Below, piece by piece: positions 1 to 7,774 of a stretch of DNA of 64,000 bases. Numbering within the stretch: the stretch's first letter is position 1; each line of letters starts with the position of its first letter. Made by a program: the position numbers and the translations under genes. Source of the stretch: Mucilaginibacter pedocola (GTDB lineage: Bacteria; Bacteroidota; Bacteroidia; Sphingobacteriales; Sphingobacteriaceae); contig NZ_MBTF01000034.1 in NCBI RefSeq assembly GCF_002013915.1, positions 372,001 to 436,000 of the forward strand, written 5' to 3'. Below the pieces are notes generated by a model. It ran no database searches and was not told where the DNA came from. It was given only the letters and a program-made list of their open reading frames with translations.

Positions 1-312
1 TCGGCTCTCGGAGCGGAAGGTATGGGCACCCGTTCCCGTGCGCCCGTTTGCGGTTACATAAGCATAACCTAATGCGCCTATTTTATTATTGGCGAAGTAA
101 TAGTTTACTGATGGGCGCAGTAATATATTCCGTAAGTAATCGAACTGGTCGGCAGAGCGAAACTGCCCGTCGAAGGACATGCCCCAGTGCTGCGAAAACC
201 TTTGTGTATGGAACAGGGCGGCCCAGCCCGAAAATTGGTTATCCTGCGCCAATAGCTTACAGGGCGCCAAAAGCGTAAAAAGCAGCGAAAGCTGTAATAA
301 TTTCTTCTTCAT
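1..312 (-). CDS. DUF2490 family protein, 3' part cut by window edge
   Basis: The reverse strand reads an open frame from an ATG at 312 to the window edge, 104 codons without a stop. The N-terminus (MKKKLLQLSLLFTLLAP, then CKLLAQ) is a signal peptide ending near an AQ cleavage site. The mature part contains QFSGWAALFHTQRFSQHWG and FDGQFRSADQFDYLRNILLR, a pattern I associate with DUF2490, predicted outer-membrane beta-barrels of Bacteroidota with unknown function. The C-terminal two thirds or so lie outside the window. No partner gene is visible on its 5' side. The 161 bases upstream hold no ORF, only a short palindrome (TAACAT-N5-ATGTTA, 405-421). Confidence 0.8.
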   Translation of the reverse strand, partial: MKKKLLQLSLLFTLLAPCKLLAQDNQFSGWAALFHTQRFSQHWGMSFDGQFRSADQFDYLRNILLRPSVNYYFANNKIGALGYAYVTANGRTGTGAHTFRSESR

Positions 313-473
313 AAAATAGCGGGTACGCGCAGCCAGTACGCATGGTTAATGGTTAAGCCTAAGCGTGGGGGGCACAGCTTGTTGTTGGCTTACGCCATCA
401 AAAATAACATTTTAGATGTTAATTGATCCTTAAATTTTAAAGCCGCGCAACTTTGTGTAAATAAGGCAAGGTC

Positions 474-1073
474 TTAAAATTTGACATTAAACCGTGGCAG
501 AAAGAATCCTTTTATGCAATTGGGGTTTCTTATGCATATTTGAACGTGATTCTTTTCTTTGAAACCTGCATTTGGGTAAGGAAATTCACCTTCAGTAAAC
601 ATGCCTCTTACGGAATCATAACGATTTGATGGTTCGTTATTATTATGGATAGTTTCAATTACTGCGCAATCTAAATGTCGCATCAGCAACTCGTTCGATT
701 TTCCAATTTTTAAATTTTCAGGTAGTTGTAAGCCTTCTGTTTCCAAAAGATCTTTTAGTGTTTCATACCCACTTTTTAGAATTTGCAGATTTGAAAACTC
801 AGTAAGGTCGAGGCAATGCTTTAGATCGATCACTGCGCCAAGTACCGCAGGAGTACTTATCTTCTGGGTGCGCTTTTTAGAATTCCGTTGTAGTTCTTCG
901 GCAAAGTCGAGAGCCCTTGCGGGACTATTCTCCCAAAAGTATATGCCATGCCCGAGCCAATCGTATGAATTGGTGCTTTTTCTTAGTTGTTCCTGACCTA
1001 ATATTACTTTATCCCGCAGCTCGATGTCGCATCCATGAAAGCCAAGTACTAATCCTGACCTATCGGAATACAT
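474..1073 (-). CDS. ADP-ribosyltransferase-like protein, candidate toxin
   Basis: A 199-aa soluble protein with no signal peptide. Near the N-terminus it has LVLGFHGCD (His13-Gly14), then SYDWLGHGIYFWENS (37-50) followed by RALDFAEEL, and near the C-terminus FKEKNHVQICIRNPNCIKGF (171-190). The order HG, then G-x-G-x-YF with a following helix, then a late acidic/Gln strand recalls the NAD-binding core of PARP/DUF3990-like ADP-ribosyltransferases. That fold call is inference from motif order. The gene overlaps by 25 bases the end of a 57-aa ORF upstream, so the two are probably translationally coupled, as in toxin-antitoxin pairs. AGGAG lies just before the ATG. I recall this protein type as an unnamed conserved family scattered in many bacteria. 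NAD-dependent modification or NAD hydrolysis is possible but untested. Confidence 0.7.
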   Translation of the reverse strand: MYSDRSGLVLGFHGCDIELRDKVILGQEQLRKSTNSYDWLGHGIYFWENSPARALDFAEELQRNSKKRTQKISTPAVLGAVIDLKHCLDLTEFSNLQILKSGYETLKDLLETEGLQLPENLKIGKSNELLMRHLDCAVIETIHNNNEPSNRYDSVRGMFTEGEFPYPNAGFKEKNHVQICIRNPNCIKGFFLPRFNVKF

Positions 1074-1222
1074 ATCTCCTTGTATGCGTTTGAAACGTTG
1101 CCGGCTTTAGTTAAAATACCGAGTTTCTTTAGGAAAGCTGTTGTCTTAGATTTATCTCTGGCAATCTCCTTCCCATTCTTTCGAATCGAAAGAGCCACAG
1201 ACTTTATTTCTTTATCGCTCAT
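1049..1222 (-). CDS. 57-aa basic protein upstream of the ART-like gene, candidate antitoxin
   Basis: This short ORF runs from an ATG at 1222 to a TAG at 1049 and translates to 57 residues, beginning MSDKEIKSVALSIRKNGKEI and ending SNAYKEICIPIGQD. It is rich in Lys and Arg and likely helical. The segment TTAFLKKLGILTKAGNVSNA could be a compact helix-turn-helix or a partner-binding hairpin. It overlaps the start of the following ADP-ribosyltransferase-like gene by 25 bases in another frame, and AGGAG inside its own 3' end would serve the downstream start. Small first gene, larger possible enzyme second, and tight overlap are typical of toxin-antitoxin operons; the antitoxin role is inference. 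Confidence 0.65.
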   Translation of the reverse strand: MSDKEIKSVALSIRKNGKEIARDKSKTTAFLKKLGILTKAGNVSNAYKEICIPIGQD

Positions 1223-1285
1223 GGGAAGTTAAAATTAATAGCCTCTAACAAATATAACTATAATCTACAACATATGTTGGGTTTG

Positions 1286-2308
1286 TTACTCCTTAAATTT
1301 CGCTATTCGTTTCCTGCCCAGGTCGAATGATAACCTGAAGGCTTCCTGGTTACTACCGCTGCTAAACGGCGTTTGGTGGAAGCTCAAAATAAACTGACCG
1401 GTTAGGCCTTTGTATAAAAATGGCGTGTAAATAATATCCAGCCTGTTGTAGGTTTTGTATTGGTAATAAGCATCGCCGTAAGCCACGGCATGCCCGTCGC
1501 CTTTGTAAAACTCATCGTACAGGGCAAAGCGTTTGTAACTTAAGAAGGCATTGGCAACAAAGCCGGCAGGTTTTTTAAAACCCGATACATTACGTTCCCG
1601 CTCGAACGACATCATGCCACCTGCTTCGATATTTAATGAATCGAGGAAGGTTCTATGGCTAAAGTTCGCACCCAATTTTAACTGTATGGCGCCGTTATCG
1701 CGTATGTGGTCATCAGGAATGGGGATGGCGGGGCCGGCATCGTGCAGTAAAAAGAAATAATCGGCAACGTAAAGCGGGCCTTTTTTAAAGGGCTGGTACT
1801 TGCCCGAAAAGCCAAACAGGAACTGCTCGCGTTCGGTATCGGTTTGGCGGCTTGTCCAATCTATCCAAACGGCTTGTTTAAAATTGCCCACATGGTATTG
1901 GGCGTATAAACCTTCTACATTGGGGCGGAAGTACCGCAACGTATCGTTCAACAAGGCACGCGGATAATCGGTAAGCAAACCTTCGCGCGGGAACATACCG
2001 GCATTGAACAACCAGTTTTTGCCATTATGCTCGAAGTAGGCTACCGGGTTCACCTTTAAAAAATATGGTTTGGCACCAAACTCGTGCAAGCCGTTGGCAC
2101 CAAATACAAAGCGGTTGGCGCTATCCAAATTCAGCCCAACGTCTAAAGCCAAGCGCGTGCCCGAGTAGGTGCGCGAGCGTATCAGCGATTCTTTATACTC
2201 CCTGTTATCAAAAAACACCGAGCCGTTAAAATGTATATCTACCGTTTGGGCGGCAGCGGCGCGGGCAATTAAAACAGTAACTAAAAACAGGTATATCTTT
2301 TTGTGCAT
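1286..2308 (-). CDS. predicted outer-membrane beta-barrel protein
   Basis: A 340-aa protein with signal peptide MHKKIYLFLVTVLIARAAAA followed by QTVD. The mature region alternates hydrophobic and polar residues with many aromatic strand ends (for example GANGLHEFGAKPYFLKVNP and FALYDEFYKGDGHAVAYGDA), and it terminates in a strand-like segment before FKE. This suggests an outer-membrane barrel. I do not recognise a named family. It lies 12 bases downstream of the GT39 gene on the same strand and is probably co-transcribed with it. A role in moving or anchoring a glycosylated product is only a guess from that context. Confidence 0.6.
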   Translation of the reverse strand: MHKKIYLFLVTVLIARAAAAQTVDIHFNGSVFFDNREYKESLIRSRTYSGTRLALDVGLNLDSANRFVFGANGLHEFGAKPYFLKVNPVAYFEHNGKNWLFNAGMFPREGLLTDYPRALLNDTLRYFRPNVEGLYAQYHVGNFKQAVWIDWTSRQTDTEREQFLFGFSGKYQPFKKGPLYVADYFFLLHDAGPAIPIPDDHIRDNGAIQLKLGANFSHRTFLDSLNIEAGGMMSFERERNVSGFKKPAGFVANAFLSYKRFALYDEFYKGDGHAVAYGDAYYQYKTYNRLDIIYTPFLYKGLTGQFILSFHQTPFSSGSNQEAFRLSFDLGRKRIAKFKE

Positions 2309-2320
2309 GGTATCAAATTA

Positions 2321-4045
2321 TTATTCCACTATAAATTTTATCAGGCGGCTGTTCTTGCTGCCGCGAAAAGGCTCGGTACGTATCGAGAACATCAGGTAAT
2401 ACGTGCGCTTCTCTTTGGGTGCTACTACCGAGGTATGATATGCCGCTGTTGCGCCCGGCTTCAGGCTGATATTGTTAAAATCGGCACCGGCGGGCTGCAC
2501 ATCCGCAATATCTGTTGGCCCGGTAAAAAAGCAGCTTTCCAGGTAAACCGGGTGCTTGTAGCCCAAGTTGGTAAAATTAACATCGTGCCCGTAAGGGTTG
2601 GTTATCTGCAAGTCAAATTCCACTTTCTGGCCGGGATGTAGCTTAACCTGCTGCGTTTTGGTATCAATGGCTATTTTTTGGTAAGTGCGCGCATCGTCTA
2701 CCCAAACGCCGTACCAGGCGCCGGCATCCTTGGTTTTTATGGTATCGTTTTTATAACCATCCAGCGGACCGGCTGATACAACATAAATACGCTTATGCTG
2801 CAAGCTATCTTCCATGGGCCAAATATCGAACATGGTGCGCCCGTAGTACCGCGAATCGTAAGCAAAGCCTTTTAGCGTATGGTTATAAAAATCGTATTTA
2901 GAGGGGTTTTGGAAACCATCGTCCATTACCATCCATGCATCGCCTGCCTTCTCATGCACCTTTGCCGCCCATTCGCGGAAACCGAAATAAGTACGCAGGG
3001 CGATAATTTTCTTCACAAAGGGGAAGCCCGCCACCAGCGATATCCGCAGAACCAAAATAAGCGCAATGTTGACAATAGTGAGGCTGAACAGCCATTTAGG
3101 ATGGTAGTTATTCCGTTGCAAATTGATGAGCGCCAAAGTAACCAGCGGGATAAAGCCAATAAGTGTATAATGTGGCTGAACATTGGCAAAAAAAGTGTTT
3201 ACGCAAAAAAAGCCGAAGGTACCAATGGCGTTAAATATCAATGCACGGGTAAAAGTATCTGTAGCCTTTGTGCGGAACGCTTTGTAGAACAGAAACCAGC
3301 TGAGCAATATACCTCCCAATAACAGCTGCCCGCCAAGGTATTCGGTGGTAAGCGAGATGTTATACGTTTTGTCGGATGAGCGCTCGAACAACTGGTAATT
3401 TACCGCCGGGAAATTGCGCGCGGCCTGCCATAAAATGTGCGGCGTAAAACATATTAAACCCACCACTATCGCAAGGTAAAATGATGGACGCTTAAATAAT
3501 TTCAAGTTTGATAACACCGTGAAGCCCACCAGCAGCACCCCATGGTATTTGCTGTAAAGCAAGCAGGCAACCACTATGCCTATCAGCAAGGCGGTAAGCC
3601 AACTATCTTCCTCTGTATATTTTTGATAGAGGTAGTAAAACAGCACCGCAAAGAAAAACAGCGGTGCATCAGGCGTGGTGGTAAAGCCGTAAACATGGAT
3701 GATCAGCACACAGGATACCAGCAGGATAAACCATTTGGCCGTTACGGCATATTTTTTTACGATGAGCCATAGCAGGTAAAGCGCCAGGCTATTGGTAAGC
3801 ACAGCTACCAGCCTTGCGCCAAACTCGTTGTGGAAAAGCGTGTAGCCAATTTTAATGAATACCGCCATCATGGGCGGGTGATAAAAATACCCCCAGTCGG
3901 GCTTTTGGGCATAGAGCCAATAATAGGCTTCGTCGCCATGTATTTCCAGCACATAGGCCTGCAGCAGGTTCAGGGCCGTCCAGCAGGCAATGAAATACCA
4001 AATGGGTTTATTGCTTTGTGCGGGATGGGTTGCAGTATTGGCCAT
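2321..4045 (-). CDS. GT39/ArnT-like membrane glycosyltransferase
   Basis: 574 aa with about ten hydrophobic segments. The first periplasmic loop contains HGDEAYYW (Asp38-Glu39) and DWGYFYHPPM (His56), the acidic motif and following signature of family 39 glycosyltransferases (dolichyl-phosphate-mannose or polyprenyl-phosphate-sugar dependent; ArnT and protein O-mannosyltransferase relatives). Such enzymes move a sugar from a lipid carrier to lipid A, protein or another acceptor on the outer face of the inner membrane. The C-terminal roughly 150 residues form a soluble beta-rich periplasmic domain. The neighbouring 340-aa barrel gene begins 12 bases after its stop. The acceptor cannot be told from sequence. 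Confidence 0.85.
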   Translation of the reverse strand: MANTATHPAQSNKPIWYFIACWTALNLLQAYVLEIHGDEAYYWLYAQKPDWGYFYHPPMMAVFIKIGYTLFHNEFGARLVAVLTNSLALYLLWLIVKKYAVTAKWFILLVSCVLIIHVYGFTTTPDAPLFFFAVLFYYLYQKYTEEDSWLTALLIGIVVACLLYSKYHGVLLVGFTVLSNLKLFKRPSFYLAIVVGLICFTPHILWQAARNFPAVNYQLFERSSDKTYNISLTTEYLGGQLLLGGILLSWFLFYKAFRTKATDTFTRALIFNAIGTFGFFCVNTFFANVQPHYTLIGFIPLVTLALINLQRNNYHPKWLFSLTIVNIALILVLRISLVAGFPFVKKIIALRTYFGFREWAAKVHEKAGDAWMVMDDGFQNPSKYDFYNHTLKGFAYDSRYYGRTMFDIWPMEDSLQHKRIYVVSAGPLDGYKNDTIKTKDAGAWYGVWVDDARTYQKIAIDTKTQQVKLHPGQKVEFDLQITNPYGHDVNFTNLGYKHPVYLESCFFTGPTDIADVQPAGADFNNISLKPGATAAYHTSVVAPKEKRTYYLMFSIRTEPFRGSKNSRLIKFIVE

Positions 4046-4150
4046 GGAACAAATTATGCTGCAAAGGTAAAATAAATGCCGTTAGCCCAATGCGCCATTA
4101 TTTTAGTGAAACACCTGTAGTATTCATTTAAAAAATCGAATATTTGAATT

Positions 4151-4609
4151 ATGATAGCCAAACAGATAGACATAATGCGCCAGCCCCGTATGAAGATACT
4201 GGAAACGCTGCAAGCCTTCAGCCTCGATCAATTGAATACCATCCCCGCCGGGTTCAACAATAACATTTTATGGAACCTTGGCCATATGGTAGCCGCCCAG
4301 CAAGGTGTTTGCTACAAACGTGCAGGCCTGCCAGTGCACGTAAGCGACAGCTTCTTCAATGCCTACAAACCCGACAGCAAACCCGAAGGCTACATTGGAC
4401 AGGAACAATTCGATGAGATAAAGTCGCTTTTAGAGAACACCCTTGTTCAATTAGAGCAAGATTACCAGGCCGGCATATTTACCAATTACCCCGCATGGAC
4501 CACCCGCTACGGCGTACAAATAGCCAGCATAGAAGATGCCATTGCCTTTTTGCCTTTCCACGAGGGCTTGCATATTGGGTATATTATGGGGATGAGGAAG
4601 TTGGTGTGA
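4151..4609 (+). CDS. DinB superfamily protein
   Basis: 152 aa, all-helical. Histidines spaced as in DinB metal sites occur in ILWNLGHMVAAQQGV (first helix pair) and in the last helix FHEGLHIGYIMGMRKLV. The length matches the usual 150-175 aa of DinB/DUF664 proteins, four-helix bundles that bind a divalent metal and are often thiol-dependent enzymes or stress proteins. The name comes from the DNA-damage-inducible gene of Bacillus; the reaction here is unknown. It stands alone, divergent from the GT39 gene, and a dispersed palindrome begins three bases after its stop. Confidence 0.8.
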   Translation: MIAKQIDIMRQPRMKILETLQAFSLDQLNTIPAGFNNNILWNLGHMVAAQQGVCYKRAGLPVHVSDSFFNAYKPDSKPEGYIGQEQFDEIKSLLENTLVQLEQDYQAGIFTNYPAWTTRYGVQIASIEDAIAFLPFHEGLHIGYIMGMRKLV

Positions 4610-4611
4610 GG

Positions 4612-4640
4612 AAGCCCCCTAACCCCCTGAAGGGGGAACT
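4612..4640. repeat. 29-bp palindromic dispersed repeat, copy 1
   Basis: A C-rich then G-rich element with the core CCCCCTGAAGGGGG, able to form a hairpin, directly after the DinB gene. The same 29 bases occur perfectly in reverse complement at 13701-13729. Both copies are intergenic. Such elements recur in Sphingobacteriaceae genomes as short repeats; a terminator-like or mRNA-stabilising effect is possible. Confidence 0.8.
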
Positions 4641-4654
4641 TTTGGTTAGCAAAT

Positions 4655-4801
4655 ATGGAAGACGAAGAAATAGAACTTAACGATTCGCAGTCTCAAATCA
4701 TTGAAGCGCGGCGGGATGACTACTACGCCAATCCCTTAGCCGTAGAGAATTTTAATGAGATGATTAGAGAGATGGTAAACTCCGTCAGCAATTTAACTTA
4801 A
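4655..4801 (+). CDS. 48-aa acidic protein, addiction-module-component-like
   Basis: An ATG at 4655 opens a 48-codon frame: MEDEEIELNDSQSQIIEARR, then DDYYANPLAVENFNEMIREM and VNSVSNLT. The pattern of an alpha-helical stretch ending in R-x(2)-Y-x-x-NP followed by an acidic helix resembles the C-terminal half of small addiction-module antitoxins (the TIGR02574 type), but the N-terminal half of that family is missing. The stop overlaps the stop of the convergent AbiEii-like gene by two bases (4799-4800). It could be an orphan or degenerate antitoxin. Coding is supported only by an intact frame and plausible composition. Confidence 0.45.
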   Translation: MEDEEIELNDSQSQIIEARRDDYYANPLAVENFNEMIREMVNSVSNLT

Positions 4802-5457
4802 GAAGACTTAGCAACAGCCTCCTTAATATCTTCTTTGATGAATACCCATTCTTTATGCTGAAGGCATATGGGGTCGAACTCATTATCAGCTTCATCGAAA
4901 TTGGTTAAGTTTTCACGAATAAGTTTTTCGTCATGCGTCCACTCATACCTCTTTCGGTGGAGTGCTATCATATCCTTGATAGTATACCTGCCTAAAACTT
5001 CGTGCAGATCCCAAAAATCTTTCTTCCTGCCAACGCGTTGTATTACATCTATTTTCATGGCAATTATTTCTTCTATAGTTGCCATGCGTATATTCTCATC
5101 CATTTTTACCGGCTGGAAAAATGGATCCATAGCATAGTAAATGTCTACTTTTACTACTGAAGACGAATTATCTCCAACCAGATAAGATCTGCCCAGCCCG
5201 GCGTTCCCTCCGAAATCTCCATTCGCATAAGGGAAATTCGTTTTTAAAAACCGCTCGATCAATTCAAAGTCGATGGTTCCATAAGCACTATCTGTAAAAA
5301 GGTCGATATCAACCGACATTCGGTGCCCCAATTGTAAACTGAGTGCAGTGCCACCTATCAATCTAAAGTCCTTCAACTCGGCAGAACCCATTAACTGAAT
5401 GAGCGTGCATTTTAGAGTATTTGTTACAGTATTCCAGAAAAGCATATCATTTAGCAA
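4798..5457 (-). CDS. AbiEii/AbiGii-type nucleotidyltransferase, toxin of a type IV TA pair
   Basis: 219 aa. The nucleotidyltransferase core is clear: FRLIGGTALSLQLGHRMSVD then IDLF, with Gly35-Gly36 and Asp50/Asp52 as the metal-binding pair, a third acidic residue in VVKVDIYYA, and the AbiEii signature IAMKIDVIQRVGRKKDFWDL. In the AbiE system this enzyme is a growth-arresting toxin that contributes to phage abortive infection; related MenT toxins transfer nucleotides to tRNA. The upstream Xre-type gene overlaps it by 11 bases, giving antitoxin-then-toxin order. The substrate of this protein is unknown. All catalytic residues that I can place are present. Confidence 0.88.
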   Translation of the reverse strand: MLNDMLFWNTVTNTLKCTLIQLMGSAELKDFRLIGGTALSLQLGHRMSVDIDLFTDSAYGTIDFELIERFLKTNFPYANGDFGGNAGLGRSYLVGDNSSSVVKVDIYYAMDPFFQPVKMDENIRMATIEEIIAMKIDVIQRVGRKKDFWDLHEVLGRYTIKDMIALHRKRYEWTHDEKLIRENLTNFDEADNEFDPICLQHKEWVFIKEDIKEAVAKSS

Positions 5458-5950
5458 GGTGATTCATGATCGGGATCCTCTTATTCTCTGCGTTACCGAT
5501 AACCGCAGCAACGCCTTCTTCTCCGTAAAAACGAATGATCTCCGCCCGTTCTTCCTCATTCCCGCGCTCGAAAACACGCTTAATTACAGCACGCTGATGC
5601 TTATGCCAGTCTATTTTCTCAATTGCGGTATCCCAAAAAAGGATGCGTCTTAATATCGTCAAATCCGGATGATTCGATGATGCAGTTTTTTCCTTTTCCC
5701 GCTTAATTTCATAATAAGCCTGAAGCACCAACATCGTTCCCTCTTGTAAACCTAATGCCTCATCGATTTTTAGCGACAATGCGGGAGTTAAACCTCTGCG
5801 GCCTTTGGTTATCTCGGTCAACGTTTGCGGATACTCCTGTAACGAAAGTGCGAACGGCCCTTTCCTCATCTTCCGCTTTTTTAATTCCCGTTCCAATATC
5901 AGCCCCGGGTGAATGCCTTTATACTTTTCTATCAACCCTGTCATATTCAA
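5447..5950 (-). CDS. Xre/HigA-like antitoxin with DUF6922-type C-terminal domain
   Basis: 167 aa. Residues about 10-85 read as a HigA-type helix-turn-helix domain: IHPGLILERELKKRKM, FALSLQEYPQTLTEITKGRR, then LTPALSLKIDEALGL. The C-terminal half, from PDLTILRRILFWDTAIEKID to FYGEEGV, matches what I know as DUF6922, a short domain common in Bacteroidota beside AbiEii-type toxins (the LRRILFWD motif). The 3' end overlaps the toxin start by 11 bases, so translation is coupled. Classical AbiEi antitoxins have a winged-helix domain instead; here a phage-repressor-like domain replaces it. It probably represses its own promoter, although I found no clear operator in the AT-rich upstream region. Confidence 0.82.
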   Translation of the reverse strand: MNMTGLIEKYKGIHPGLILERELKKRKMRKGPFALSLQEYPQTLTEITKGRRGLTPALSLKIDEALGLQEGTMLVLQAYYEIKREKEKTASSNHPDLTILRRILFWDTAIEKIDWHKHQRAVIKRVFERGNEEERAEIIRFYGEEGVAAVIGNAENKRIPIMNHLAK

Positions 5951-6004
5951 ATATAAACAAATTTGTTTATATAATTTAGTTTATTAAGAATCATGAATAA
6001 AAAA

Positions 6005-6026
6005 AAGCCCGGCTTTCACCGGGCTT
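6005..6026 (-). terminator. Rho-independent terminator of the 2-oxoglutarate dehydrogenase operon
   Basis: A perfect 8-bp stem AAGCCCGG / CCGGGCTT with a 6-base loop, followed on the reverse strand by a T-rich run (complement of the A-run ending at 6006). It lies 54 bases after the stop codon of the E2 gene. Confidence 0.85.
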
Positions 6027-6079
6027 CGTATTTCTAAGATTTGACAAATTTAAAAAGTTGTCAAATCTGCTCATGGTAA

Positions 6080-7663
6080 TTACACACCTAACAACAATCT
6101 TGTTGGGTCTTCCAACAGTTGCTTAACTCTTACCAGGAAGCTTACCGATTCGCGACCATCGATGATGCGGTGATCGTACGATAGGGCGAGGTACATCATA
6201 GGGCGGATAACCACCTGACCGTTTACGGCTACAGGGCGCTCAATGATGTTGTGCATACCTAATATCGCGCTCTGTGGCGAATTGATGATCGGCGTAGACA
6301 TCATAGAACCGAATACACCACCATTGGTAATGGTGAAAGTACCACCGGTCATTTCGTCGATAGTTAGTTTGCTTTCGCGGGCTTTGCCGGCTAAAACCAC
6401 AATGGCTTTCTCGATCTCTGCCAAGCTCATGCTTTCAGCATTGCGAATAACCGGAACCACCAAACCTTTTGGTGCAGAAACCGCGATAGAGATATCAGCA
6501 AAGTTGCTGTAAACAATCTCTTCGCCTTCTATACGGGCGTTAACAGCAGGCCATTCTTTCAATGCCTCTGTAACAGCTTTGGTGAAGAACGACATAAAGC
6601 CTAAGCCAACGCCGTGTTTCTCTTTAAATTTATCTTTGTATTTGCTGCGTACTTCCATAATTGGCGACATATCCACCTCGTTGAAAGTGGTCAGCATCGC
6701 GGTTTCGTTTTTCACAGCAACTAAACGCCTTGCAACGGTTTTGCGCAGCGACGACATTTTTTCGCGTTTGTCCGTACGTGAACCGGCAGCAGGTGCAGGT
6801 GCCGAAGCGGCAGGAGCAGCTGCAGGTTTAGCAGCCGGAGCAGGTGCAGCAGCGGCTGGTTTCTGTGCAGATAGTGCATCGCCTTTGGTAATGCGGCCGT
6901 CAACACCGGTACCGTTTACTGATGATGCTTCAACGCCTTTTTCGGCCAGTATTTTAGCTGCAGCAGGTGAAGGCACACCTGATGCATAAGTTGTGCCTTT
7001 TGATGGAGCCGCTTGCGGCGATTCGTTAATGGCATCTGCAACGGCAGGCGTTACAGCAACTTTGCCACCGCCCGATGAGCCGCCTTCTATAGTACAAACT
7101 ACAGCGCCAATGGCAAGTGTATCGCCTTCAGCAGCTATGGTTTTTAATATACCTGCTTTTTCGGCAGTTAACTCAAAAGTTGCTTTGTCTGATTCCAGTT
7201 CAGCAATTGGCTCATCCATTTCAACGGCATCGCCATCTTTCTTGATCCAGCGCGAAAGGGTTACCTCGGTTATCGATTCGCCTACAGTAGGCACTTTTAT
7301 TTCTAATGATGATGAAGCTTCGGCAGGTGCAGCAGCAGGTGCCGGTGCAGCAGGTTCTTCTTTAGCAGCAACAGGTGCTTCAGGTGCTTTTTCGGCAGCA
7401 GGGGCCGGCGCAGAAGCAGCGGCAGCGCCACCTTCGTCGATAGTTGCAACCACAGCGCCAATAGCAAGGGTATCGCCTTCAGCAGCTTTAGTGGTTAAAG
7501 TCCCGGCTCTTTCGGCGGTAAGCTCAAACGTAGCCTTGTCCGACTCCAGTTCGGCAATTACTTCGTCCATTTCTACATGGTCGCCGTCTTTTTTCTTCCA
7601 GGCAGATAAGGTTACTTCGGTTATCGATTCGCCAACCGGCGGAACTTTTATTTCTAAACTCAT
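6080..7663 (-). CDS. sucB: 2-oxoglutarate dehydrogenase E2 (dihydrolipoamide succinyltransferase), two lipoyl domains
   Basis: 527 aa. Two lipoyl domains, each with ELESDKATFEL, carry lipoylated lysines at Lys43 and Lys160. They are joined by Ala/Pro/Glu-rich swinging linkers. The E1/E3-binding domain is at about 231-263 (PSPAAAKILAEKGVEASSVN). The C-terminal acyltransferase domain ends with the active-site motif DHRIIDGRE (His498, Asp502). The enzyme transfers the succinyl group from E1-bound thiamine to CoA, making succinyl-CoA in the TCA cycle. Proteobacterial SucB usually has one lipoyl domain; the tandem arrangement is found in various Bacteroidota. The E1 gene lies 111 bases upstream on the same strand, and a strong terminator follows. 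Confidence 0.95.
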   Translation of the reverse strand: MSLEIKVPPVGESITEVTLSAWKKKDGDHVEMDEVIAELESDKATFELTAERAGTLTTKAAEGDTLAIGAVVATIDEGGAAAASAPAPAAEKAPEAPVAAKEEPAAPAPAAAPAEASSSLEIKVPTVGESITEVTLSRWIKKDGDAVEMDEPIAELESDKATFELTAEKAGILKTIAAEGDTLAIGAVVCTIEGGSSGGGKVAVTPAVADAINESPQAAPSKGTTYASGVPSPAAAKILAEKGVEASSVNGTGVDGRITKGDALSAQKPAAAAPAPAAKPAAAPAASAPAPAAGSRTDKREKMSSLRKTVARRLVAVKNETAMLTTFNEVDMSPIMEVRSKYKDKFKEKHGVGLGFMSFFTKAVTEALKEWPAVNARIEGEEIVYSNFADISIAVSAPKGLVVPVIRNAESMSLAEIEKAIVVLAGKARESKLTIDEMTGGTFTITNGGVFGSMMSTPIINSPQSAILGMHNIIERPVAVNGQVVIRPMMYLALSYDHRIIDGRESVSFLVRVKQLLEDPTRLLLGV

Positions 7664-7774
7664 ATTTTCTTAGTTAGTAGTCTTGTAGTTAAGTAATTGA
7701 TGACAAGAGATGGATGATAGCTAAAAATGGTGAACAGAACTATTCTCTACTCACCATTCTCTATTCTCTAACCA

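Noticed and set aside
6993..7673. Long forward-strand open frame (226 aa) across the E2 gene
   Set aside because: It is the antisense of the Ala/Pro-rich lipoyl and linker region of the E2 gene; composition is a mirror of that gene and there is no start signal.
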